Shown here: positions 49,567 through 61,380 of the stretch, piece by piece | How positions within the stretch are numbered: the first letter of the stretch is position 1 | Layout: every line of letters starts with the position of its first letter | NCBI GenBank assembly: GCA_036023115.1 | Contig: JAYKKT010000056.1 | Span: forward strand, 4,339,001-4,403,000 | Origin: Brasenia schreberi | Lineage: Eukaryota; Streptophyta; Magnoliopsida; Nymphaeales; Cabombaceae | DNA: 64,000 bases | Reading direction: 5' to 3' | Notes under the pieces: model-generated | Database searches by the model: none | What the model was told of the DNA's origin: nothing | Seen by the model: only the letters and a program-made list of their open reading frames with translations | Program-made: the position numbers and the translations under genes

Positions 49567-49738
49567 GACGGAAGAAAGGAAACGGTTGGCGAAGCTCAAT
49601 CGGAATGTGAAACGAGTTTAAAAGTGCTTAGCCGAAGGAAGTTTTTCGCGACGACGGAAGAAAGGAACCGGTTGGCGAAGCTCCATCGGAAGGTGAAACG
49701 AGTTTAAAAGTGCTTAGCGGAAGAAAGTTTTTCGCGAC
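49567..49738. repeat. 86-bp tandem duplication
   Basis: gacggaagaaaggaa(a/c)cggttggcgaagctc starts at 49567 and 49653. The two copies differ at about six positions. They lie about 0.7 kb upstream of the thaumatin-like start. Confidence 0.85.
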
Positions 49739-50201
49739 AGAGGAAGGTTGTGTGCTTGTGGATTACTATTTGCACACTCTCTTTATCACATAAGCGTATA
49801 AGTATAATATAATAAACATGATTGGAGAAAAAGAAAAAAAGAAGAATCAACTTTCAAAAATATTAGAATTACTCTTTTGTTGCTTTCTTCGTGATCGAAT
49901 AACACATAAGCATATTGTAATAAATCTTATGGAAGAAAAAGGAAAAAAAAGAAGAAGAGAAAGAATCAATAACAAGAAGAAGTTGTATGAGGTTAAGAGG
50001 TCGATCCTTCTAAATATTTTAAATTTTTTTAAAGTTTATGTTGAATTTTATTATTATTTTATTTTTATGAATATTTCATAGTTTTGGATCGAAGGAAACA
50101 ACTCATCATATTTTTGAGTGGGAATGACGCTCAAAAGCATCTCTCTACGACTAGGCTATGTCTCTCTCAAACGAGAGATGTGTATAGCCCTGTCTATCGT
50201 G

Positions 50202-50252
<51 letters not shown>

Positions 50253-52299
50253 AATGTTTTGTAATTTATATCTCTCTATGTATTGGAGAATAATAAACAA
50301 CTCGAGTAAAAGAATTTACGATGGATTAGATTTTTAAAATATGATAATGGATGAAAATATTTATTATACTACGGATAAAAAAACTAAAAGTGATTATGGT
50401 ATATCAAATGATGCATTTTTTGACTGGTTGGCTAATGAAGCATAAGACACATTCATACCTATAAGAGTGATGAACTTAATTATTCACTCATGTTTGAGAC
50501 AAAGGATGTGATAGTGAATTCGTCAAGCATGTAAGAAATGTTGGGAGAAAATAAATGAGATGGTAAAACTCTCCTTTATGAGCATATTTGTGAATTATTG
50601 AGTAAATATTGTTGGAGATAAAAAGTATGATTATCAAGTATTTGATAAACTTTTGAGATAGAAAGGAACGGTTTCATGAACCTCATAGAGAGTGCTTAAA
50701 GAAAGGTAGTGTTGGTGTTATCATTCATCCAATACTCATGAGTTTTTATAGAGGAGGATGATATTGATATTGTTATTTTTCGTATTGAATACACAAAAGA
50801 TAACTCATGTCCTACTAACTATTAGGTGTCTATATAAGATAGGGATTCAGTCATCACTACTCGACAGAGTGTAGCATTAATACTTATCTTCTCTTATAGT
50901 CTAACTTTTTTCAAATGCTCATGTTTGATGGCTCTTTGGTACCACATTTTCATCCTAGCAATGATACCGATATAAAAGCATCGTGAATTAGGATCGACTA
51001 TTCTATGCACACATTATATATATATATACACAAATTGAGAGAATGACATTGTGGATGATGATTAAATGTTATTTGTATTTTGTAAATGTACCTTTTTCCC
51101 AATTTAAATGAACTTGTTATTCCATTCTAGTTGTATCCAATTATGCATTTGTTGAATTATATTAATGATAAAGATTGAGGAATCAAAATGTTATTCATTA
51201 CAAATGTCATACACATATATAAATAATAAATAGTACAAAAAAACATAAAAAATAAAAACAAATATACCGAACACAAAAATCATCTGCACCTCTAAGATTA
51301 TGCATCCTCACCATCATTTGTTGGTATCTTATCAAATATTGTCAAGCAATATGTTTATTAGTTGCAGTGCTTGTATGTCTTTATCAACTCAAACAATACA
51401 TAGTCACCTGACAATGGCCAAGACACGTACTTCAAGTGTTGTGAAGCTGGTACTAATGTATCATGTACGATAGTGAGATATTGAAAGAAGGAAGTCATTA
51501 GAGTAACATGAATATTATCATATAATCATGACAAAGATAAAGACCATGATAATATAGACATTACCTATAGGAAGAATTATATATCATATTGCCTAGTTGG
51601 AGGAGGATGAGCCAGATGAAAATGATTGATGAAATTTCTCAAAATAAACTGATATGTTAGAGTAATAAATTACTTCTTCTACAACCCATTGCAGTTATGA
51701 GGATATGTTGTTGGGACCCTAAATTGCTTTAGCTAAAAACAGTGTGAGCCTTGTACCTCCAAAGTAGTGTCTCATGAATGATATTCTATCTTATACACAT
51801 AGGGTTTTGCTAGTCTATTTGTAACAAATGATATTATTGGTACAACTAGAATGTCTTGGCAGTGATCAAACTATCAAACTACCTAATCTGACATGTAGGG
51901 TTCCACGATATCCAAACAATGAATACAACTATAATATCTTGACAACTTATATGTATTGTTAGTCAATCTTCATTATATAAATGGAAAGATAAAAATAACA
52001 TATGTATAACATCTTAAGTTTTGTTTAATATAAAGATAAAATAGATAGTTGTAGTTTGATTACTTATCTATTATATAAAATCTAATTGGTTTTAACATTT
52101 AACATGTCGATCGATTGGAGAATGCTTATGACAAATATTTCCAATTCATCAGACTACTCGTGGTTCTGTATCAACTCATTATAGTTACATGTTGACTTTG
52201 AAGGTTCAAAAATATTTGTAAATTCATGCCTATGGTTGTAACATACAATTTAGTTATTGAATTATCAAAACTAACTATATAAAGTACTTTAGCAAACAA
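49739..52299. other. AT-rich intergenic DNA
   Basis: Contains a TA run at 50204-50245. No intact domain. The stretch 50280-51000 may be decayed coding sequence but I cannot assign it. Confidence 0.4.
50204..50245. repeat. (TA)n microsatellite
   Basis: About 42 bp of TA. Confidence 0.9.
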
Positions 52300-52319
52300 C
52301 AAAAGTATAAACTATTACT

Positions 52320-52565
52320 TGGAGTTGAGTAGTATGTCCACTAGGTTGTTCTATCTTGATCTAGGATGCCTTTTCTAGTTGCTTATGAAGTATGTCAATG
52401 TTGCTTCAGCCCAAGCATTACTGCTAACCTTCCAAATATTATAATCCAATAGACGTACAATCGTTATTGATACATTGTCTTGAGACTTATCTTAATATTA
52501 CATTCAAGCTGATATAACAAATAGAGTAAAGGGTTTTTCCATTGGCGAGTCACCTTCTCCTAAAA
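52320..52565 (-). pseudogene. Possible plant-mobile-domain remnant
   Basis: The minus strand, with one apparent frame change, reads SQDNVSITIVRLLDYN then SSNAWAEATLTYFIS. This loosely follows the pattern of the plant mobile domain (DKSGN..., YSWGSAVLAHLYR...) found in MULE-associated and related proteins. Stops follow. Similarity is weak and judged by eye. Confidence 0.25.
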
Positions 52566-53616
52566 TTGGTTTAGAGAACATTGAACTTAATGACTCAAGA
52601 CCTAATTTCCAACATTACTTCATTGATACTCATGTCCAACATATCACTCAAAATATATTTTTTGCTTCTCATCATCTCTGGTATCAAAGCAACAAGCTCG
52701 TTGTCCAATGCTTGATAAAACCTCTCAACAGCGCATTGTCTATCACTATATAACAAATCTCTCTATCCAGTCAGCTCACTTCTATCTACAATCTCAATAT
52801 AATTATCGGGTCTTACATCTATTTGCTTGACTAACCATGTCCTACCAATGGTATGTTGTGTGTGAGTTGTTACTACTTTTCATATAGTATGTATATTTAT
52901 ATTTATATAGTCAATTAGAATTGTAAGTATTAAACTCAAAATGAAGCAAATAAGAGTTATGCATATTGTACATGTTGCTCAAAATATGAGAGATGGCCAC
53001 ATCTCTCAAGTAAGAGACTTGCAGCTCAAACACATCCCCTACCAATTGAGACATGTTTCTAAGTTGTGACTCCTACAAAAAGTCTCACAACACAAATATG
53101 TCTCCCACGTAGTTGAGACACGCTTGTATCACATCTAAAAACACTAAAAAAAGGACAAAAATATACCAAATCAATGACATACTTTGAAAAATCATAAAAT
53201 CTCTCTTTGAAAAGGTCTTGTTTTCCTTTTCCTCTTCCTTTTCTTTTTGCTTCCTTTTTCTTATTCTTCTTTCTCTATGATTAGATTCAAAGCAAGCTGG
53301 GATGATGATATTGTGTTTGAGTCATGGGTTCCTAGAGAACAGGTGTGGAATGGTCAATGGTGGTGTTAACACATAAAGAGAGAGGGAGGGAGATCCATAT
53401 GGTTTGCTTTACGAATATAATGGAGATTTTTTACTTTTAGTAGGGGTAAAATAAAAATACCGAGAAAAAAGTGTGTAGATAGTTAAAAGGGTATGCACAT
53501 ATAAATTTTGTTCCTTTTTGGTAAAAGAAATCAATTTTCTTTTACTATGAATTAGAATGTTCCTTAAAAGATTTAGTTCTTTGAAAAAAGTTTTTTTGAA
53601 GTTTTTCATTTTTTTT
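52566..53616. other. AT-rich intergenic DNA
   Basis: No confident domain. The short frame 53409-53738 overlaps the tRNA-like sequence on the same strand and is probably not coding. Confidence 0.4.
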
Positions 53617-53705
53617 GTTATAAGAGGAGGTCGAAGCCTAACAGACATATACCCTCTACGCAAATAACAATGGTGCAAGAGCACTCTACCACTGAGTAAC
53701 GCTTT
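53617..53705 (-). mobile_element. tRNA-like retroposon with A-rich tail
   Basis: Minus strand GCGTTACTCAGTGGTAGAGT matches a tRNA D-arm/A box, and GGCTTCGACCTCC about 45 bases later matches a B box. Sequence directly downstream is A-rich (AACAAAAAAAATGAAAAAC). No good cloverleaf is apparent, so a SINE or tRNA pseudogene is more likely than a functional tRNA. Confidence 0.5.
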
Positions 53706-55555
53706 GGGTTCTATGAAGCTTTTATTTTCTTTGTACAATAAGGTATCAGAAACATCATAAACACCCTGTTATCTAACTCACGTCTTTCAACTCAAGAGTT
53801 CAATCCCTAACTATCTGAGTTGTTGTTCATGAAGTTTTGATATAGCTTGGTACTTGTGAATCCAATATGTCATATTAGCACAAAATGTGAGTATTTTTGT
53901 TGTGTAACTATTTGATGCAAATTAGAAGTTAGTGTGCCATTTACCTTGGGGATTCAACAATAAGGAAAAAGAGAAATTTTTGCATGGGTAGATTTCTTAG
54001 AAACTTAACTTTGTACTAAGATCCTCTTAAAATCATTTTACATGCCTACACCTACCACACAAATATAAAAAACAAAATGGTAATGAAATGATATAGGTAC
54101 AAAGAATATGTTAAATAAGAGTATACATGTAACTTAAGTTTAAGAGGGGTACGTTGACAAATATGTTTCTATCATGGGTATACTTGTAATTTCATAAGGA
54201 AAACATTAAAAACTTTATCTAAGAGCAAAAAAGTAAATGTATTAAAAAAAATTGGGTTGTCAAGCTCTTGTTAGGCATACCCTACATTTTAGGTAAATTC
54301 CCAAACTGAATCAAACAATTTTTTTAATTCGGTTCTATCATTTAAGTGTCATGGTTGCAAAGTCTACAAGCCTACCTCTCTACTAGAGTCTTTCACTTTT
54401 GCTACTATCTTCAACAAAATTCTAATAGGTTTCAATAAGAGATCATTGACAACTGCTTGTATTCTATTGATCATTTTTCTTTTCCTAGACTCATCCCTTT
54501 CAGCTTATCATAGAGTAATTTTATCTTGTTTGAACTATTTTCAAGGAATCCAAAACATTTTCTTTCTTTTTCTCATTATTATATATTTTAGTCAGCTTGC
54601 TAGGTGATTTGGTTAAAGTTTCTAACTTTTAATTCCTCCCTATTAGGGATTCAAGAGTTACTGCTTTTATTTGTGTTTGGTTATTTTACTTGTATTATGT
54701 ATATGCATGTTTGGATTTATGGTGTTTAGTTTGTAGGGTTCAAAATGTAAAAACTACTCATGACTTGGGAGGGAGTTACCATGCAACTTTTAATTCAGGA
54801 TTTAAAATACAAAACCTACCCATTCTTATTAAGTTAGATGCCTATCTCATCTTTATTTGGATAAATCTTTCCCACACTTTTATAATATGAATCATTAATT
54901 TGATATTATTATAGTGGAGACAGTTTTGCACATATTCTTTATTCCTATATATAGGTCTTTGTATATTCTTTTGGTATCTTTTTACTATGCTATATGACAT
55001 TTGATAATTTGAGTCACATATATATTTGATGTACTTATAGTTTATGTCTCTATTGGTTAAAATTCTTATGCTCACAATAATTTTTTTGAAATTCTTATGT
55101 TTATCATTGACAAATTTATTTTTTCATTTTAACCTATTAAGTATCAATGTATATTATTGACAATTTTGGTTCTCAGGTTAACAAATTTTCAATTTTGCTC
55201 TATCATATGAAGTATTGGTATGGATTCGATTTCGAGATTTTAAGTAAATTTGGCTTCTATAAATACATATACATCTTTGCAATGATTGAACTTTATGTCC
55301 ACCATAGCTTTTTTTATTATAGTGAGTAGCAATTGTAAAGAAGAACATTAAATTTTTGTCCAATATCTAATCATAAGGGCAACTCTATTGGTAGGCTACT
55401 TGTTAGTTGGTTGCTTGAAGGGTTAAACAGGTAGTCACAATTATAATAAAAAAATACTAGTTCCAATGATGTTATTTTTATATTTGTAAAATAAATTACA
55501 AGTCAAGAAACTAGCATATAAAATGCAATATTTTGCCTATAAGATATATTGATAA
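53706..55555. other. AT-rich intergenic DNA
   Basis: A possible extra B-box-like word (agagttcaatccc, 53804-53816). No other features; the N-terminal half of the hAT transposase downstream is not visible here. Confidence 0.4.
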
Positions 55556-56795
55556 TAAAATTAACCTATTTGTGTAAGATGGTCTAAAAGAAGCGAATAG
55601 TTCTATTAATTTGTTTAGAAATGCTATGAAATATATTGGGCAAGCTTCAGATAAGATGAAAAAGTTTAAGTATTGAAAAATGTAATATTCAATGTAATAG
55701 TTAGATGTTGTGACTAGATGAAACTATACTTATGAAACGTTTAGAGAGTATTTAAGTTATTTGACACACAAGATTCATGTTTCAAGCATGAGGTGAAACT
55801 ATTTAGATGATGATGATGGAATTGTTTTTATTGATTGAGATTATTAGAAAGATGACTAACATATTACAACAATTTTGTGACACAATCCTGAGTGTTTCAA
55901 AATTATTATGTCACATTGAGTACATTATTAACAAAGATCATTTATCTAGTTGAGGTGATATTAAAGTAAAATTAATAGTGATGATTTGTAGGAGAAGTAT
56001 ATAGGAATGATAATGAAAACAAAGTTCAATAAATACTAGGATGACCATAAAAACATGAACAAACTTTTATTTATTTATTTATTCTTGATCCTCATGAAAC
56101 ATTTGAGGCTATAGAGTTTGCTTTTCATAAAATTTATAGTAATGAAAATAAAAAAAATTATTTCAAGGAATAAGAGTTGTCGCTTTGACCTATGTGAATA
56201 CAAGAGTGAACTAACTTGAAAGTATTAGTATATTCCAATCAAGTGAAAGCTCTATAATAAATCTTGTGCCAAATGAATCGGCTATTTTGGGGATGAAATA
56301 GAAATATAGAGGTGCTTTTAAGGAAGAATACCTCAAAATAAATTAGAAATAATATGTGTAAAGAAGAAAGAAATATTGAGTTGAATTTTTTATTTTAAGT
56401 GAGGCAATGTGATTAAATTATAATGATTTTGATATTTTAAGGTAATGGAGGATTATTCAGAAAGAGTTCTTGTTCTTGCACATATAATTAGGGACCTTTT
56501 GGCAATTCCAATATTTATAGTAACCTATGACTCTTTATTTAGCATTAAAGAGAGGGTTCTTGATACATTTAGGAGCTTTTTGACTCTTAAGGTGGTTGAA
56601 TGCTTGATTTGCGCACAAGATTGGTTACGAGATAATATCAGTTTGAATACTAAAAAAGAATTAGAAGATATTGAAAACTTTGAAAATGGTAAGACATACT
56701 TATTAATATATTTTAATTATCTTTACCTTTTATTATTATTGCTTAGTATTATGAAACTATTTATCGTACTCATGTTTGAAAAGTATTTATTGTAA
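55556..56795 (+). pseudogene. hAT-family transposase remnant
   Basis: Read on the plus strand with many stops: DGLKEANSSINLFRNAMKYI and ASDKMKKFK (55575-55675), then a TRWNS-like region (about 55715), then MNKL...LDPHET and IEFAFHKIYSNENK (about 56055-56150). A 116-codon frame at 56445-56795 carries the C-terminal dimerisation domain: RDLLAIPIFIVTYDSLFS, RVLDTFRSFLTLKVVECLI, CAQDWLRDN. The order matches plant hAT (BED-type, RICESLEEPER-like) transposases. The N-terminal zinc finger and the first catalytic Asp are not seen, so it cannot be active. Confidence 0.75.
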
Positions 56796-58249
56796 CAATT
56801 CATATTTGAAAATTAAGGTAATTGCCTTTACCTTTGAGAGGGTGGGAGTGATGGATTATATATCATAGGTGGGTGATGTGACACCTGGGGTGAGCTGGAT
56901 CCAAACCCCCCGAGTAAGAGGAATAACACCCGATTTGGGCACAATTGGAAATAGGTGGCTCTTGCCACTACAAAAGGAAAGTTTCTATTTTCATGCTATT
57001 TTTCATCTGACTTAAGAGTTATCAATGATCAATAGCAACCCTTTTGCTCTTGCTAAGATCGGAGGAGAAAACGAGCATCAACGTAGTGAGATTTGGTTGA
57101 AAAAAGTGTGTTTACTCCTTTTCTTTTTATTTTCCATTGGGTTTCAATTTTTTGGTAAAATGGTCATCATCGTCCATCAATCAAAGCACGATTTCGTAGA
57201 TTTTGGCAGCCCTTAGCAATGTGAAGCATTGTCTTGGGTCGTTGACCTCAATTTGGGATGCAAAACTGTGAGGGATCGGTTAAGGTTCCATTAGGGTTCC
57301 ACTTGATTTTCATACAGAAATCAATGTTTTATTGACAATTTGGCTGTTGTTAGCGACCATCCATGAATGTGACCATTAATGGGGTGTTGGGAACACAACT
57401 AGGGACCATCATCAACCCTCGATGTGACAAAAAAATGACAAAATTGATGTCGAAAAGTCATGATGCCTCATACGTGTCCTCTTAGAAGGGTGAGATCCCA
57501 GTACAATGTCATGTTAGGATATGTGGGTTTTTTATTCTCATGTTACATATGTAGTTTCATGTTGAATAAGTTTTGGGTGGGTCATAAATAAATTTTGAGT
57601 TCTGTTTTGTGTTAGAAACAGGTAGGGTTCAAAAACAAGTTTTTGGTCATAATAGAATTGAATAGATCCGGGTCACCATTTGGATCCCGAAAGTTACAAC
57701 ACAAAAATTGTAGGATATCACTTGTCACACCTGCACGAGACATGAGCATAACTCAACTCGAGTCAATGCCATCTGGGCATACCTCATATGAATATGAACA
57801 TAAATGATATTCATAACAAAGATACCCAATCCATCTCAAAATAGTATCAAACTCAAATGTCTAAAAGTCTAAATATTTCATTCAAAATAGTGCGGAGCTC
57901 CCAACACAATCCCCGAAGATCATATAAAAATATCTAAACTAACTAACTCTCAACTATGTTGTACCATACTATGCATCTTGGAAGTATTAGCTTTAGAATA
58001 AACCCTAAAATAATATGGTGAACACCGACCTATAGTGTAATAAAAATGCCCCTTAATAGAATTTTTTTTATTTTGAATTATCCCACATAGTGGGTTACAC
58101 AGGCAATGCAAGGATGATCCCTTACATGGGAGGAAGAGAGTTGTGTTAGGATTTCGACAGTCAACGTAAAACTTCGTCAGATTTTTATACCATGGATTAC
58201 ACAAATTATGAGCATTGCTTTGGGGCATCCCCGCCTAGCGATGCATTGC
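56796..58249. other. Intergenic, nothing recognised
   Basis: No domain-bearing frame. A minus-strand frame at 57950-58228 (Cys/Asn rich) has no known similarity. Confidence 0.45.
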
Positions 58250-58466
58250 AGAGCCCGAATGCAGTGATAAGTAAGCAAGGGCCACTACATTTTCGCCCAA
58301 ATATAGTGAATCAATTGCAGAGAGGGTTCTCACATCATTGACGAGTGTAGGTAAAGAAGTTAGTCCCTCTATATTGCCGCCCGAATGTAGTAAATAATTT
58401 ACAAAGAGGGTCTCCGCATTTTCAATATGGATGGATGCGGGGGTAAGGAAACTAGTCCTAGATAAT

Positions 58467-59271
58467 AAGATTCGTATTGGTCCTTAGAATATCGAAACAT
58501 TATCTGGTAAGCTAATGGAGTTATTAGATACTATGATTCGGAGAAAGATTCATATTCTATGTTTACAAGAGACAAAGTGGGTTGGAGAAAAAATAAAGGA
58601 GATAGAAGATACAGGTTTTAAATTATGGTACTCAGGTAAGGAAAAAGCTCGAAACAGAGTTGGTATTATCATAAATAAAGATTTAAAGGATAGTGTAGTA
58701 GACATACACTATCATAATGTTGAAAATAGTGGTGAAAGAGGTGATCGAATCATGATGTTGAAAATAGTGTTATGAGTAGAGGTTTTGAATATCATTTGTA
58801 CTTACGTACCCCAAGTAGGACTAGAAGATAGTATAAAGGCAACTTTTTGGAAAGAGTTAGATAAGGTGATTCAAAGGATTCCACAAAGCGAAATGATTTG
58901 TTTAGGAGGAAACTTAAATGGACATGTCAGTAAAGAGGCATTAGGATATCAAGGTTTTCATGGAAACTTTGGTTTTGGAGATATAAATGAGGAAGGTAGG
59001 GAGATTTTAAATTTTGCTATGGCATTTGATCTCTTTATAGTCAATACAATCTTTAAAAAATGAGATGAACATTTAATTACTTATAAGAGTGGCTCATCAC
59101 AAATACAAATTGATTACTTTATTTGTAAAAAAAGATAGAGTGTGTTGTAAAGATTGCAAGGTAATTTTAGGAGAAAGCTTAACCACTCAACATCAACTTT
59201 TAGTTATGAATTTACAAATAAAAAAATGGACAAAGAAGAAAAGAGTGCATCGAGTTATTCAGACTAAATAG
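58467..59271 (+). pseudogene. LINE endonuclease domain, broken
   Basis: The domain start shows RIGP then TAG where TWNI is usual. Frame 58515-58775 has ILCLQETKWVGEKIKEIED with the catalytic Glu of the apurinic endonuclease fold. After a TGA, frame 58785-59063 has MICLGGNLNGHVSKEALGY, where the conserved G-D-x-N-G-H block has Asn in place of Asp. Frame 59089-59271 covers the end of the domain and linker. The enzyme would nick target DNA to prime reverse transcription. Confidence 0.8.
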
Positions 59272-59859
59272 TGGAACCTCAAAAGAGAGAAAGAATATAT
59301 ATTTAAACAGAAAGTCCTTCAAAGTGATGTTTGGAATTATGTTGGTACACCTTGTGATATGTGGAACAATATGGCTATACATATTAGGAAAGTGGTAAAA
59401 GATGTGTTAGGTGTATCTAAGGGAGGTGTACCGGTATAAAAAAAAGGTTGGTGGTGATGTGAAGTAGTGCAAAATAAAATCAAGGCAAAGATGGTATGTT
59501 ACAAATTACATTATGCTAAGAAAACTAGTTAAACTTTAGAGGCTTATAAGAAAGCAAAGAAGGAAGCGAAAAAGACTGTCAGTGAAGTACAAGCTAAAAT
59601 TTCGGAGGATTTATATAAAAAACTCAACTCAAAAGAGGTTGAAAAAAATATTTTTAGGATAGGTAGGGCTAGAGATAAGAAAACTAAAGATCTTAATTAT
59701 GTTAGATACATTAAAGATAAGGATGAAAAAATTCTAGTAGCAAATGATGATATAAGAAATAGATAGAAAAACTATTTTATACATTTTTTAATGAAAATAA
59801 AGATGTTAGTATTAGTTTAGGAGAGTTAGCCAAATCAGAAAAGTATATAAACCACAATT

Positions 59860-60959
59860 TTTACCGATGTATTCAAAAGAACGAAGTCAAAGAGGCTCTT
59901 AAATATATGAAGGGTGGTAAATCTGTAGGACCAGACAATATTCCTATAAAAGTTTGGAAAATACTAAGAGAAATAGGAATCACTTGGCTCAAAAGACTAT
60001 TTAATGAAATATGGAGAAACGAAAAGATACCTGAGGAATGGAGAGTGGCTACACTTATACCCATATATAAGAACAAGGGAGACATTCAGAATTGTGTGAA
60101 TTAAGATGCCTGAGGTATCAAGTTAATGAGCTATAATATGAAATTGTGGGAAAGAATTATTGAATGTAAGTTAAGACAAGTATCAAGTACAACAGAAAAT
60201 CGATTTGGATTCATGCTAGGCAAATCTACTATTGAAGCAATACACCTTTTGAGACATCTTATGGAACATTTTAGAGCAAAAAAGAAAGACCTTCACATGA
60301 TATTTATTGATCTAAAAAAAACTTACGATAGGGTATCGAGGGAGGTTATTTGGAGAACTTTGGAAAAAAGAGGTATCCCATTGACATACATTAACCTTAT
60401 AAGAGACATGTATGATGGTGCAAAAACATTTGTGAGGACTCATGAAGGAATGACAGACTTCTTTGAAGTTAATATTGGGTTACATCAAGGATCAACTTTA
60501 AGTCCATACTTATTTATAATGGTGATTGATGAGTTAACAAAACATATTCAAGATGAAGCACCTTGGTGTATGTTATTTGCATATGACATTGTGTTAGTGG
60601 AGGAGTCTAAGAAAAAAGTTAATAGAAAATTGGAACTATGGAGAGAAATATTAGAAAGCAAAGGCCTCCGACTTAGTAGAATAAAGACAGAATATATGGA
60701 ATATAAGTTTGATCATTTTGTTACTTCAGAAGACATAGAAATTAAAATTGAAACACATTGCATCCCCCAAAAGGAAAGTTTTAAATACCTAGGGTCATTT
60801 TTTCAGAGTGATGGAAGAATTGATGGAGATGTTACGCATAAAATTAATGCTGGTTGGTTAAAATGGAGAGGAGCATCAGGTATTCTTTGTGATAAGAAGA
60901 TATCATTAAAGTTAAAAGGTAAATATTATAGAGTAACAATTAGACCTACCATGTTTTAA
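59860..60959 (+). pseudogene. LINE reverse transcriptase, broken
   Basis: Frame 59907-60104 has GGKSVGPDNIPIKVWKIL and IPEEWRVATLIPIYKNKGD. After a short frameshift, frame 60126-60959 has [58 protein letters not shown] and the catalytic block [11 protein letters not shown]. The family's FADD reads FAYD here, so one catalytic Asp is Tyr. The final part ([17 protein letters not shown]) is the RT thumb/connection region. Confidence 0.88.
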
Positions 60960-61250
60960 GGTTCTGAGTGTTGGGCAGTTAATCATCAACATGTACAAAA
61001 GTTGTTTGTGACATAAAAGAAGATATTGAAATGGATGAGTGGTCATACAAGAAAAGACCATATACATAATGAGGTTATTAGAAACAAATTAGGAGTGACA
61101 CCAATGGAGGATAAAATGAGAGAATATCGTTTAAGATGGTTTGGACATATAAAAAGAAGATCAAAAGAAGAACCTATAAGAAGGTATGAAAAACTAAATT
61201 TGGAAAGTATTAAAAGAGGTAGAGGACGACCACAAAAGTGTTGGAAATAA
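60960..61250 (+). pseudogene. LINE C-terminal region
   Basis: After a stop at 60957-60959 the sequence continues GSECWAVNHQHVQKL. Frame 61026-61250 then gives WMSGHTRKDHIHNEVIRNKL, RLRWFGHIKRR and a basic end, RGRGRPQKCWK. This segment is strongly conserved in plant RTE-like LINEs and was also found in the 41.5-kb fragment. Confidence 0.8.
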
Positions 61251-61380
61251 ATAATAAAGAATGATCTAGCTTATTATGAGTTAACTGTTAACATGGCACA
61301 TGATAGGGCTCTGTGGAAACAAAAAATCCATGTAGCTGACCCCATCTAGTATGGGAAAAGGCTTAGTTGTTGTTGTTGTT

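Larger units (their letters stand above)
58250..61380 (+). mobile_element. Degenerate RTE-like LINE
   Basis: On the plus strand: a short 5' region with an imperfect repeat (gcccaaatatagtgaatcaa near 58299 and gcccgaatgtagtaaataat near 58379), endonuclease, RT, C-terminal region, the conserved end ccccatctagtatgggaaaaggcttag and a (GTT)5 tail ending at 61380. The single ORF plan with apurinic endonuclease and RT, the very short 3' region and the trinucleotide tail fit the RTE clade as found in plants. The 5' boundary is approximate. A second, truncated copy lies at 41435-41899. Confidence 0.8.

Noticed and set aside
53617..53705. Functional tRNA gene
   Set aside because: Acceptor and anticodon stems do not form convincingly by eye, and an A-rich tail follows.
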